A stretch of DNA of 64,000 nucleotides from Oleispira sp963933055 (GTDB lineage: Bacteria; Pseudomonadota; Gammaproteobacteria; Pseudomonadales; Oceanobacteraceae). The stretch covers positions 26,167 to 90,166 of the forward strand of contig CAWVSY010000005.1 of NCBI GenBank assembly GCA_963933055.1. Reading direction: 5' to 3'. How positions within the stretch are numbered: the first letter of the stretch is position 1; each line of letters starts with the position of its first letter. Made by a program: the position numbers and the translations under genes. Shown piece by piece: positions 43,492 to 52,085 of this stretch. Below the pieces are notes generated by a model. The model was not told the origin of the DNA, searched no databases, and saw only the letters and a program-made list of their open reading frames with translations.

Positions 43492-44409
43492 ATGAAGCTT
43501 GGCTATTATAGCTACACCACACACCTTACTCACGATGTAGGTGATGATCATCCCGAACACCCAATGCGGATTATTGCGATTAATCATGCGCTGGAGCGCA
43601 GCGGGCTAATGTCAGAAATGATGATTGGTGAAAGCGCCCATGCTTCCGAAGAAGATTTATGTCGAGCTCATAAGCCGGGTTATATTCATCAATTGCTGGT
43701 TATGAGTCCTGATAACGGCATGATATTAGCCGATCATGATACGCCTATGACAGTGGGTTCGCTTAATGCAGCGTATCAGGCATCAGGCTGTGTGATTGCC
43801 GCTCTTGATGACTTGATGAATAATAGTATAGATCGAGCATTTTGCGCGGTTCGCCCACCTGGGCATCATGCCGAAAGCAATAAGGCGATGGGGTTTTGTT
43901 TTTTAAATAATGTCGCTATTGCCGCTAAAAAAGCGCAAATGAAATATGGATTGGAGCGAATTGCGGTCATTGATTTTGACGTCCACCAAGGTAATGGCAC
44001 TATAGACATTCTTGCAAATGACCCTAGCTTTTTGATTTGCTCCAGTTTCCAGCACCCTAGCTTCCCTTTCACTCATTGGCGAAATATATACGACAACGTC
44101 ATCAATACGCCGCTAAATATAGGGACAAACGGCATAGATATGCGCCGCGCGGTCGAAAAACAATGGCTAAGCCAGCTGCAAGAGTTTAAACCTCAATTAA
44201 CCATCATCTCTGCTGGATTCGATGCTCATAAAGACGACCCTATGGCAGAACTTGAATGGAAGACGGAAGATTATGCTTGGCTAGGGGCTTTTTTATCGGA
44301 TATCAATAAGGAAAATCCAGACAATAAAATTCTTGCTGTTCTTGAGGGGGGTTACAATATGGAAGCGTTGGCATCTTCTGCGCATTCATTCATAGATGCA
44401 TTTCGTTAA
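43492..44409 (+). CDS. Class II histone deacetylase-like amidohydrolase
   Basis: Zinc-dependent deacetylase-superfamily enzyme of 305 residues. Active-site motifs: AVRPPGHHAESNKAMGFC with the His-His pair, VIDFDVHQGNGT with zinc-binding Asp and His, and SAGFDAHKDDPMAELEW with the third zinc-ligand Asp. EGGYNMEAL near the C-terminus is conserved. It is related to bacterial HDAC-like/acetylpolyamine amidohydrolases and class IIb HDACs. Substrate could be acetyl-lysine proteins or acetylpolyamines. Its divergent placement next to the Pat-type acetyltransferase suggests protein deacetylation (inference). Confidence 0.88.
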   Translation: MKLGYYSYTTHLTHDVGDDHPEHPMRIIAINHALERSGLMSEMMIGESAHASEEDLCRAHKPGYIHQLLVMSPDNGMILADHDTPMTVGSLNAAYQASGCVIAALDDLMNNSIDRAFCAVRPPGHHAESNKAMGFCFLNNVAIAAKKAQMKYGLERIAVIDFDVHQGNGTIDILANDPSFLICSSFQHPSFPFTHWRNIYDNVINTPLNIGTNGIDMRRAVEKQWLSQLQEFKPQLTIISAGFDAHKDDPMAELEWKTEDYAWLGAFLSDINKENPDNKILAVLEGGYNMEALASSAHSFIDAFR

Positions 44410-44544
44410 CTAACAAAGTTAATGGATTATTAATAAATTAAACTTAAGTTAAATGCTTAGAAATTGTTTTTAATTTTTAAAATAATAGAATTGTATTTTT
44501 AGACTATTTTACACTGAGTTAGATATGAGTATCTGTGTGTAAAA

Positions 44545-44635
44545 TGGCGGAGGGATAGGGATTTGAACCCTAGATACGCTATTAACGTATGCCAGTTTTC
44601 AAGACTGGTGCTTTCAACCGCTCAGCCATCCCTCC
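44545..44635 (-). tRNA. tRNA-Ser (UGA)
   Basis: 91-base class II tRNA with acceptor stem GGAGGGA/TCCCTCC, D arm GGCTGAGCGGTTGAAAGC, anticodon TGA in CAGTCTTGAAAACTG, a long variable arm (ATACGTTAATAGCGTAT), T loop TTCAAAT and encoded CCA. It has its own promoter immediately upstream. Confidence 0.95.
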
Positions 44636-44648
44636 GCAACTGAGATGT

Positions 44649-44676
44649 ATAATACATTGGAATAATTTCACGTCAA
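44649..44676 (-). promoter_or_regulatory. Promoter of tRNA-Ser
   Basis: On the minus strand the -35 is TTGACG (44671-44676) and the -10 is TATTAT (44649-44654), separated by 16 bases; each box matches five of six. The predicted start lies only a few bases before the mature 5' end. Confidence 0.7.
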
Positions 44677-44815
44677 GTTTTTTTATTAAATTAATTTCAA
44701 TAAAATCAACGGCGTACACTGGGTTGCTCATCAAGACTGTAATTTTCTTTTAATAATACGCCATCCCCCTTATTATTGACGGGCCTAACAAACCTTATCT
44801 TTAGGATATAAAAAC

Positions 44816-45211
44816 GTGGATGCTGCTTTAAGCTATACCATCATACTGACTCAATCACCTGCACTTTCAGAAAGCCACCTTACCGCTCAGCGCTTTATTG
44901 CTGAACTGATGCATAATGGCGACAGCATTGATCGAGTATTTTTCTACCAAGATGCCGCTTATGTAGGCCTTAGTAGTCAAATTCCAGGCCAAGGGTTGCA
45001 GGCCAGTTATCAAGGCTGGGTTGAATTGCAGCAGCAATACGCTATTCCACTGCAGATTTGCATAGCAAATGCTTTACGCAGAGGCGTTGTCGATGCAACA
45101 GAAGCGCAGCGCTACGAAGGCATTGAAACCCTGCAGGAAGGATTTCAGCTGACAGGTCTAGGTGAAATAGCGGATGCTTGCCAAGCTTCTGATCGTATTA
45201 TTACGCTATAA
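44816..45211 (+). CDS. tusD: Sulfur relay protein TusD
   Basis: Subunit of the TusBCD heterohexamer that accepts persulfide from TusA and passes it to TusE for 2-thiouridine at tRNA wobble position 34. DsrE-like fold, 131 residues. The reactive Cys82 is in LQICIANALRRGV, matching the catalytic Cys of E. coli TusD. The start is GTG with AGGA 9 bases upstream. It is the first gene of tusDCBE-ybiB. Confidence 0.92.
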   Translation: MDAALSYTIILTQSPALSESHLTAQRFIAELMHNGDSIDRVFFYQDAAYVGLSSQIPGQGLQASYQGWVELQQQYAIPLQICIANALRRGVVDATEAQRYEGIETLQEGFQLTGLGEIADACQASDRIITL

Positions 45212-45227
45212 AGGACAAAGCAGAAAC

Positions 45228-45569
45228 ATGACCCTTATTATTATCAATAGCGCCCCTTCACTCGACCTAGAGCCAATAGAGCTACTACTGGCCTTAGCGG
45301 CCTTTGAGCAAAATCCGAAAGTATTGCTTATGGGTGAAGGCATTTTTTATGCGAATACACTACAACAAGCAAAACGCATCAATGGCAAAGCGGCCAATAA
45401 AGTTATGGCCGCCCTTCCCATGTATGATTGCGACGAAGTTTTTGTACGCCAATCGGATATTGAGCGCTTTGGGCTAGAAAACGATATACTTCAATCCACC
45501 TGCACGGTGCTTGATAAACTGACATTACAGCAACTCATACAACAATCGAAACACTGCGTGAATTTATAA
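45228..45569 (+). CDS. tusC: Sulfur relay protein TusC
   Basis: Second subunit of the TusBCD complex, DsrF-like fold, 113 residues from the ATG before TLIIINSAP. The frame is open 18 codons further upstream, overlapping tusD, but those codons do not resemble TusC. AAAGGAC lies about 12 bases before the ATG. Its last base is shared with the tusB start. Conserved YDCDEVFVRQSDIERFGL region near residue 65-80. Confidence 0.9.
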   Translation: MTLIIINSAPSLDLEPIELLLALAAFEQNPKVLLMGEGIFYANTLQQAKRINGKAANKVMAALPMYDCDEVFVRQSDIERFGLENDILQSTCTVLDKLTLQQLIQQSKHCVNL

Positions 45570-45850
45570 TGGCACTACATATTATTAAATCAGCCAAAGC
45601 CGATACCCTACTACAAGCAGCAGAATTGGCATCCTCTGAAGATCAAATTCTATTATTGGAAGATGGCTGTTATCTTTATAGCATCGCCCAACAAAGCTTC
45701 GCAGAATTGCAGCATCCAATACAGGCACTTGCAGATCATATGCAAGCACGAGGCTTGTCAAAAAAAGCCAGTGACTTAGGAATTGAACTAATAAGTTTAA
45801 AACAGTGGGTATTGCTTACACATCGCCACCCACAATCAACTACCTGGTGA
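45569..45850 (+). CDS. tusB: Sulfur relay protein TusB
   Basis: Smallest subunit of TusBCD (DsrH-like), 93 residues, beginning MALHIIKSAKADTLLQAAEL and containing QILLLEDGCYL as TusB proteins do. Its start overlaps the tusC stop by one base (TAATG), and tusE follows after 3 bases. Confidence 0.9.
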   Translation: MALHIIKSAKADTLLQAAELASSEDQILLLEDGCYLYSIAQQSFAELQHPIQALADHMQARGLSKKASDLGIELISLKQWVLLTHRHPQSTTW

Positions 45851-45853
45851 AAT

Positions 45854-46165
45854 ATGAATCTTGACGTTGATAGTGATGGTTTTTTACTGGATCACCTGCA
45901 GTGGAATGAGCAAATTGCTGAAAAACTGGCGACCAATGAAGGCCTAATACTGACCCCTGCGCATTGGCAGCTTATCCATCTTATACGTCAATTTTATGAT
46001 GAGTTCGGCCTTTCACCGGCGATGCGACCGCTTTCCAAATACATAAAAATCAATTTAGGGGCTGATAAAGCAGGCAGTATTTACTTGATGCAGCTATTCC
46101 CCCAGAGCCCAGCAAAATATCTAGCAAAAATAGCTGGCCTACCCAGACCTGAGAACTGTTTATGA
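45854..46165 (+). CDS. tusE: Sulfur relay protein TusE (DsrC family)
   Basis: Persulfide carrier between TusBCD and the MnmA thiouridylase. 103 residues of DsrC fold with DGFLLDHLQWNEQIAEKLA, LTPAHWQLIHLIRQFYDEF and MRPLSKYI. The penultimate Cys102 in PENCL is the conserved reactive cysteine. The second DsrC cysteine of sulfite-reductase partners is absent, supporting a tRNA-thiolation role. Its stop overlaps ybiB by 4 bases. Confidence 0.94.
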   Translation: MNLDVDSDGFLLDHLQWNEQIAEKLATNEGLILTPAHWQLIHLIRQFYDEFGLSPAMRPLSKYIKINLGADKAGSIYLMQLFPQSPAKYLAKIAGLPRPENCL

Positions 46166-47139
46166 TTATTACTAATACCGAACATAATGAATTCACTCAA
46201 TATGTTCGAATACTGGCTCGTGGGCGCAATGCCAGTCGAGATATGAGTCAAGAAGAAGCCAGGCATGCAATGAGCCTATTACTTGACGGTAAAGCGCTAC
46301 CGGAACAGCTAGGCGCATTCTTTATGCTTATGCGAGTCAAGGAAGAATCACCAGAGGAACTTGCGGGCTTTGCACAAGCGTGTACACCACTATGGCAAGA
46401 TTTGAAGGCTGATATTATTTGGCCAAGCTACGCGGGCAAACGCCGCCAACCACTGTGGTACCTATTAGCCATGCAGCTTATTAAAGATGCGGGCTACAGC
46501 ATTCTAATTCACGGCAGCCATAGCCATACTGCAGACCGTCAATACTCCAGCGATCTTTGTGAAGATTTCGCCATCAACGTCGCTAGCAGTCATAACGATG
46601 CCGAAGCATTGATTAAGCAAGAAGGCATTGCCTATCTACCTTGCGATCAACTGCACCCAGAATTTCAGACTTGGTTAATGACAAAGCATACTCTGGGTTT
46701 GCGATCACCGATGAATACATTGCTGCGTTTAATTGCTCCGCAAGATAGCACAGGGGTTCAAAGTGTATTTCACCCAAATTATGGTAAAACACACCAAGCT
46801 GCGTGCCAATTAATTGGTAAAGAAGCGCTTATCATGAAAGGTGAAGGGGGTGAGTTTGAAATCAATCCTGAACGCACAACGCAGTGCATCTTCACCCACA
46901 GAGCGGACGTCGAAAAAGTCCCAGGGATTCAATCACACTTTGACCAAAAACATACCGTACCGTCTAAGCAAGCCTTAATCGATCTTTGGCAATCCGAAAA
47001 TGATGAATATGGACTTCATGCAACACTGCGCACCACCGCGGTAGTATTGATGCTGAAAGACAAATCACTTTCTTTTGAGCTGGCCTTAAACAAAGCGAAC
47101 ACATTGTGGGCGAAGCGCAACTTATCAGCATTTAGCTAG
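46162..47139 (+). CDS. ybiB: YbiB-like (TrpD2) nucleic-acid-binding protein
   Basis: 325-residue protein of the anthranilate phosphoribosyltransferase-like family. The N-terminal helical domain (YVRILARGRNASRDMSQEEARHAMSLLLDGK) and a core with LIHGSHSHTA and IMKGEGGEFEINPERTTQ fit YbiB/TrpD2, which lacks TrpD activity and binds nucleic acids in E. coli. It overlaps tusE by 4 bases, so it is the last gene of the tus operon; a link to tRNA modification or repair is suggestive only. A strong terminator follows. Confidence 0.88.
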   Translation: MIITNTEHNEFTQYVRILARGRNASRDMSQEEARHAMSLLLDGKALPEQLGAFFMLMRVKEESPEELAGFAQACTPLWQDLKADIIWPSYAGKRRQPLWYLLAMQLIKDAGYSILIHGSHSHTADRQYSSDLCEDFAINVASSHNDAEALIKQEGIAYLPCDQLHPEFQTWLMTKHTLGLRSPMNTLLRLIAPQDSTGVQSVFHPNYGKTHQAACQLIGKEALIMKGEGGEFEINPERTTQCIFTHRADVEKVPGIQSHFDQKHTVPSKQALIDLWQSENDEYGLHATLRTTAVVLMLKDKSLSFELALNKANTLWAKRNLSAFS

Positions 47140-47142
47140 GTA

Positions 47143-47198
47143 AAACTCACAAGCAATAAAAAAGGACCTTAAGGTCCTTTTTTATTGCTTGTGAGTTT
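47143..47198. terminator. 56-bp perfect palindrome, bidirectional terminator
   Basis: 28-base arms (47143-47170 and 47171-47198) are exactly complementary with no spacer. The core AAAAAAGGACCTTAAGGTCC is flanked by A/T runs, so a GC stem plus T-tract exists on each strand. It separates the convergent ybiB and chemoreceptor genes. Confidence 0.85.
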
Positions 47199-47245
47199 AT
47201 TGCCTGTACTTTTTTTGATAACAGACCAAATTACATCATCAGTGG

Positions 47246-48865
47246 CTATACTTTAAAATCGCCCGTAATTGATTCAAGGTTTGATGAGATATCAACCAAC
47301 GAAGCACTGGCTATTTCAACTTTTTGAATACTTTGCATTGCTGTTTCTGATGTCTCTTTAATGCCAATAACATTTTCTTTAATGCTGTACGCTGCTCGTT
47401 CCTGCTCTTCAGCCGCATTAGCAATTTGCATATTCATTTGATTAATCGCTTCAACACGCTCAGTAATGGCCGTTAATGATTCACCCGTCTGGGCGGCCTG
47501 CTCGACACTTGTTTTAGCTCTCTGTTTACTCTGCCCCATAACATCAACTGCTGAGCGAGCCGCCGCTTGCAGCTCCTCAATCACTTTTTGAATTTCTTGT
47601 GTTGAGTCTTGCGTTCTAGAAGCCAGCGTTCTCACTTCATCAGCGACAACCGCAAAACCACGACCTTGTTCACCGGCTCTCGCCGCTTCAATCGCTGCGT
47701 TCAACGCTAGTAAGTTAGTTTGATCGGCAACGCCTTTAATAACGTCTAAAATCGTACCAACATTCTCAGTATCCGCTTCAAGTTTACGAATCACCTCGCC
47801 CGCATGTTCAACTTCTGCAGCCAAGCTATTAATACTTGCGACTGTTTTATTAACAATTTCACGACCATCTTTCGCCGCTTTATCTGCTTCATTGGCAGCT
47901 TCAGAAGCTGAACTAGCATGATTGGAAACGGCCTGAACACTAGAAACCATTTCTTCGACAACCAGCGATACCGCTTCCGTCGCTCTATTTTGGTTGCCTG
48001 TGATCATTAATGTTTCACTGGTTAGCGCTCCTAAATCAGCCGATAGCGACGTCAGTGGCTGAATGGAGTTAACAACATCTCCAATGCTGTGATGAAGTTT
48101 TTCGACGAACAAGTTGAAGGAATCGACAACATCACCCAGTTCATCATTGGATTTTTTCTGAATGCGCTTGGTTAAATCACCATCGCCACTAGCAATGTCT
48201 TTTAAAGACTTAAGCAAACTCGCAAGCGCAATACCAATACTCGATGCCGTCGTCCAGCCCAGTAAAATCAAAATGAAAACGGTAACACCTGTAACCATTA
48301 CGCCTAAAGTCAGTGCATTAACCGCCGCTTCATTAGAGGCATCAACGGTTTGGTTAAATTCAGCTAACGCCTCATCGCTGGATTTTTGCATTGATTTACG
48401 AATAGCGGTTAACCTTGTATTCATCCCTTCAATCTTGCTGCTCATAAGACTCATATCAAGAGTGCCATTGAGCATCCCGTCGGATACTTCAAAAGCGGCT
48501 TTATAATAATCATTAAATTGCTTGAGCGATTGCCTAGTATCGGCAGAGTGATTGGTCCAAAGCTTTATGATGTCATCGAAATTACTAACGATATCAACCT
48601 TCAGAGCTTCAGCACTATGAATAAAGTCTTTTTCGCCGGTAGCAACGGCGGTATTAAGTAAACCACCAATCTGGTTGAGTTTAACCAAATTGGCATCGGC
48701 TTTTTGAACGACTGGGAAGTAGACGTCGCGTACTTTTTGCATACGCTCGCCATTTGCAGAGTTAATACTGGTATTAACGGCTAAGTTCACAGCAAAGCCT
48801 ATAATAGCAGCCCCTGCAAGGGATAATATTTTGGTTTTGATGCTGATGCTCGATAAAAAGCCCAT
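47246..48865 (-). CDS. Methyl-accepting chemotaxis protein
   Basis: Transmembrane chemoreceptor of 539 residues. TM1 near 10-30, a periplasmic four-helix-bundle sensor (about 35-185), TM2 near 187-210 (ALTLGVMVTGVTVFILILL), HAMP (about 212-265) and the cytoplasmic signalling domain. The hairpin tip is intact: LALNAAIEAARAGEQGRGFA and DEVRTLASRTQDST. The ligand is unknown. No CheR/CheB-binding pentapeptide is seen at the C-terminus (ESITGDFKV). It is a single gene. Confidence 0.92.
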   Translation of the reverse strand: MGFLSSISIKTKILSLAGAAIIGFAVNLAVNTSINSANGERMQKVRDVYFPVVQKADANLVKLNQIGGLLNTAVATGEKDFIHSAEALKVDIVSNFDDIIKLWTNHSADTRQSLKQFNDYYKAAFEVSDGMLNGTLDMSLMSSKIEGMNTRLTAIRKSMQKSSDEALAEFNQTVDASNEAAVNALTLGVMVTGVTVFILILLGWTTASSIGIALASLLKSLKDIASGDGDLTKRIQKKSNDELGDVVDSFNLFVEKLHHSIGDVVNSIQPLTSLSADLGALTSETLMITGNQNRATEAVSLVVEEMVSSVQAVSNHASSASEAANEADKAAKDGREIVNKTVASINSLAAEVEHAGEVIRKLEADTENVGTILDVIKGVADQTNLLALNAAIEAARAGEQGRGFAVVADEVRTLASRTQDSTQEIQKVIEELQAAARSAVDVMGQSKQRAKTSVEQAAQTGESLTAITERVEAINQMNMQIANAAEEQERAAYSIKENVIGIKETSETAMQSIQKVEIASASLVDISSNLESITGDFKV

Positions 48866-48953
48866 AATAATCCTATTCTCTATCTTTATTAATATTTAAA
48901 GAATAGATCATATTTTTCATATTACCTTGATTATTAGAACTTTTCTTCGATTT

Positions 48954-50339
48954 TTACCAAGTTAGCTTCTTATGCAGCTTAACAACATTGCCTATTATCG
49001 TCAGCGTCGGCGCAGAAATGGTATTATTTTCTATGACACTGCCAATCTCAGCAAGGGTGCTGGTATAAACTTGCTGCTCTGGCTGAGTCCCCTTCTCGAT
49101 TAACGCGATCGGCGTATCCGCACTCATGCCATAGGCGATGAGTTTTTGGCTGATGTGAGTAATGCCCGTTAGCCCCATATAGATTACCAGCGTTTGATGC
49201 GGATGAATTAATTCATCCCAAGGCAAGTTAGCCGTACCATCTTTCAAATGACCAGTAACAAAGCGCACCGATTGTGCGTAATCTCGATGAGTTAAGGGAA
49301 TTCCAGCATAGCTGGAGCAACCAGACGCAGCGGTAATTCCTGGCACGACTTGAAATGGAATACCATCTTCCGCCAACTGCTCAATCTCTTCACCACCACG
49401 GCCAAAAATAAACGGATCACCACCTTTTAAACGCAATACCGTCTTACCGAGCTTGGCATGATCAACTAATAGTTGATTAATGTCTTCCTGCGGCACAGCG
49501 TGATCACTTTTGGCCTTACCAACATAATGCATTTCGGCTTTAGGGTTGCAGTACTCAAGAATGGGCGGAGAAACCAAGCGGTCATAAAAAACGACATCCG
49601 CTTGCTGAATAAGCCGCACCGCTTTAAGTGTCAACAATTCAGGATCACCAGGGCCAGCACCGACCAGAAAAACCTGGCCGACGTGTTCTTTTTCGGCAAT
49701 GACTGAGTTTGAAACAGCACTTGCTTGATTTTCCTTCCCCGCCAAAACAAGATTTGGCATAGCGCTCGACATCAGCTTGCGCCAAATGCGCTGGCGCTGC
49801 TCGGTATCATCAATGGTACTGCGAATGGTTGCGCGCAAATTTGATAAAAAATTAGCCAGCTGCGGAATTCGAGTCGGCAATGCCGCATCCAACTGATTGC
49901 GCAGATAACGCGTTAACGCTGGAGACTCTGAGGAAGAGGAAATCGCAATGGTCACAGGATTTCGATTGATGACGGCAGGAAAAATAAAATCACTGCCTTG
50001 CGGATCATCAGCAATGCTCACGGGACAAGCAAGTGCTTTGGCCCACTGAGCAATGCTTTGATTGACAGCCGCATCATTGGTGGCTGCTACAACATGACAG
50101 CCTTTTGATACATGTTCCTGCAAAGCGGTAGAGGCTAGGTAGGTGATCTTAGCTTCAGCTTCAGAGACTTTACTTTCTGAGATCATGACCTGCAAAGCAG
50201 GTGTTAATTGCGGTGAAATCAGAGTGACATCGCAATTAAATTTCAATAAGGTTTGCACCTTGCGCTGAGCTACCTGCCCACCGCCAAAAATAATGAATTT
50301 AACATTGTTGGAACGGTGGTACAGAGGTAGCCAGTTCAT
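48954..50339 (-). CDS. cysG: Siroheme synthase CysG
   Basis: Trifunctional enzyme: uroporphyrinogen III methylation twice, precorrin-2 dehydrogenation and iron insertion, giving siroheme for sulfite/nitrite reductases. The N-terminal CysG-A half (1-215) starts LPLYHRSNNVKFIIFGGGQVAQRKV. The C-terminal SUMT half holds VFLVGAGPGDPELLTLKA, VFYDRLVSPPIL, LKGGDPFIFGRGGEE and GITAASGC. 461 residues, standard. It follows serS on the same strand, with a 9-base tandem repeat in the 77-base gap. Confidence 0.96.
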   Translation of the reverse strand: MNWLPLYHRSNNVKFIIFGGGQVAQRKVQTLLKFNCDVTLISPQLTPALQVMISESKVSEAEAKITYLASTALQEHVSKGCHVVAATNDAAVNQSIAQWAKALACPVSIADDPQGSDFIFPAVINRNPVTIAISSSSESPALTRYLRNQLDAALPTRIPQLANFLSNLRATIRSTIDDTEQRQRIWRKLMSSAMPNLVLAGKENQASAVSNSVIAEKEHVGQVFLVGAGPGDPELLTLKAVRLIQQADVVFYDRLVSPPILEYCNPKAEMHYVGKAKSDHAVPQEDINQLLVDHAKLGKTVLRLKGGDPFIFGRGGEEIEQLAEDGIPFQVVPGITAASGCSSYAGIPLTHRDYAQSVRFVTGHLKDGTANLPWDELIHPHQTLVIYMGLTGITHISQKLIAYGMSADTPIALIEKGTQPEQQVYTSTLAEIGSVIENNTISAPTLTIIGNVVKLHKKLTW

Positions 50340-50345
50340 AGTTGT

Positions 50346-50390
50346 GCCTTAATTGCCTTAATTGCCTTAATTGCCTTAATTGCCTTCATT
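50346..50390. repeat. 9-bp tandem repeat, five units
   Basis: Four exact copies of GCCTTAATT (50346-50381) are followed by one with a single change (GCCTTCATT, 50382-50390). The array ends 6 bases before the cysG ATG as read on the minus strand, so it occupies the cysG leader. Copy number may vary between strains. Confidence 0.9.
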
Positions 50391-50416
50391 TAAAAGTCTA
50401 TTTTGTATTGATGCGC

Positions 50417-51700
50417 CTAAACGGCAGCACCAATCACTTTTAGACCACCCATGTACGGGCGTAGAACTTCAGGAACAACAATTGAACCATCTTCTTGTTG
50501 GTAGTTTTCTAAAACAGCAACCATGGTGCGCCCTACAGCCAAACCAGAACCGTTAATAGTATGAACTAACTCAGGCTTACCCGTTTCTGGGTTTCTCCAG
50601 CGCGCCTGCATACGACGAGCCTGATAAGACTCAAAGTTACTGCAAGAAGAAATTTCGCGGAATTTTTGCTGGCCAGGAAGCCACACTTCTAGGTCGAAGG
50701 TTTTAGCTGCTGAGAATCCTAAATCACCACCGCAAAGAATGACTTTACGATAAGGTAATTCGAGCTTCTGTAAAATTGTTTCAGCATGGCCTGTTAACTC
50801 TTCAAGAGCGGCGGCTGATTGTGAAGAATGAACAAACTGAACCAGCTCAACCTTATCAAACTGATGCTGGCGAATCATGCCGCGAGTATCACGACCATAG
50901 CTGCCTGCTTCACTGCGAAAACACGGCGTATGACAAGCAAACTTTTGCGGCAAATCACCATTTAAAATACTATCGCGTGCAATATTGGTAACAGGAACTT
51001 CAGCCGTAGGAATCAAATAGAATTCCTGTTCGCCTTCTATCTTAAATAAGTCTTCAGAAAACTTAGGCAGTTGACCCGTGCCAAACAAAGAATCTTTGTT
51101 GACTAAATACGGCGTATAAATTTCATCATAGCCATGCTCATCAGTATGGGTATTCAGCATAAACTGAGCTAACGCTCTGTGTAGGCGAGCCATCTGGCCT
51201 TTCATTACGACAAAGCGAGAACCGGTAAGCTTGGTGCCTGCTTCAAAATCTAAGCCGCCATTTGCTTCACCTAAGTCAACATGGTCTTTAGGTTCAAAAG
51301 AAAAGTCTTTTGGCGTACCCCACGTCATGACTTCAATATTGTCCTCTTCGTCTTTGCCCGCAGGCACATCAGACTGAGGAATGTTTGGAATCGATAATAA
51401 GAAATCTTTAACGTCAGCTTCAGCAACTTTAGCTTTATGCTCTTCTGCAGCGATATTGTCGTTCAAAGAACCCATCACTTGCGCTTTCGCTTCGTCAGGC
51501 GTCATTCCCTGGCCGATCAGCTGACCAATCTGCTTGGAGGCTTTCTTTTTCTCAGCCTGCAATAGCTGCGCAGCCGTTAAGGCAGCACTGCGGGCTTTGT
51601 CTAGTTGCTGGAATTTCTCAATATCTAGATCGAAGCCTTTAATTTTAAGGCGTGCAGCTACTTCGTCTAGGTTTTCGCGGATTGTTCTAATGTCGAGCAT
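50417..51700 (-). CDS. serS: Seryl-tRNA synthetase
   Basis: Class II aminoacyl-tRNA synthetase charging tRNA-Ser (and tRNA-Sec if present). The N-terminal coiled-coil tRNA-binding arm (about 1-110) begins MLDIRTIRENLDEVAARL. Motif 2 is CFRSEAGSYGRDTRGMIRQH and motif 3 is INGSGLAVGRTMVAVLENY, with GGLKVIG at the end. 427 residues, standard. It is 7 bases after crcB on the same strand. Confidence 0.97.
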   Translation of the reverse strand: MLDIRTIRENLDEVAARLKIKGFDLDIEKFQQLDKARSAALTAAQLLQAEKKKASKQIGQLIGQGMTPDEAKAQVMGSLNDNIAAEEHKAKVAEADVKDFLLSIPNIPQSDVPAGKDEEDNIEVMTWGTPKDFSFEPKDHVDLGEANGGLDFEAGTKLTGSRFVVMKGQMARLHRALAQFMLNTHTDEHGYDEIYTPYLVNKDSLFGTGQLPKFSEDLFKIEGEQEFYLIPTAEVPVTNIARDSILNGDLPQKFACHTPCFRSEAGSYGRDTRGMIRQHQFDKVELVQFVHSSQSAAALEELTGHAETILQKLELPYRKVILCGGDLGFSAAKTFDLEVWLPGQQKFREISSCSNFESYQARRMQARWRNPETGKPELVHTINGSGLAVGRTMVAVLENYQQEDGSIVVPEVLRPYMGGLKVIGAAV

Positions 51701-51707
51701 GTGATTT

Positions 51708-52085
51708 TTAAACCAATTGTTTTGTTAATATCATACCAAGTGCTGTTGCCAGCATGCAGCCAATCAAACTCAGGGCAATATAGGTTAAAAATGCCGTGAT
51801 TCTACCCTGCTGCAATAGGGTTAAACTTTCTAATGAAAAGGTGGAAAAGGTCGTAAAAGCCCCTAAAAAACCCACCATAATCAGGTGGCGATGAGCATCA
51901 CCACCAAAATTGTTCTCTACCAGCCAGATATAGGCTGCACCAATAACAAAGGAGCCTATCAGGTTCACACCTAAGGTTCCATAAGGATAACCCTTACCAA
52001 GCCATTTAAAGATGGCTGTTGCGAGAGTAAAACGCCCCATTGCTCCTAGCGCACCACCAATACCAACCCAAAGCAGACTAGTCAT
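51708..52085 (-). CDS. crcB: Fluoride ion channel CrcB/Fluc
   Basis: Small inner-membrane fluoride exporter that works as a dual-topology dimer. 125 residues with four hydrophobic helices. Family motifs are GGALGAMGRF, YPYGTLGVNLIGSFVIG and GFLGAFTTFSTFSLES (TTFSTF pore segment). The start is the ATG before TSLLWVG; the preceding ATGGAGGTAATA contains the ribosome site GGAGG and is not the start. It overlaps the rarA 3' end by 8 bases. No fluoride riboswitch was seen at this position. Confidence 0.94.
   Translation of the reverse strand: MTSLLWVGIGGALGAMGRFTLATAIFKWLGKGYPYGTLGVNLIGSFVIGAAYIWLVENNFGGDAHRHLIMVGFLGAFTTFSTFSLESLTLLQQGRITAFLTYIALSLIGCMLATALGMILTKQLV

Noticed and set aside
44410..44815. 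Promoter for the tus operon
   Set aside because: Only weak -35/-10 resemblances were seen between tRNA-Ser and tusD; no call made.
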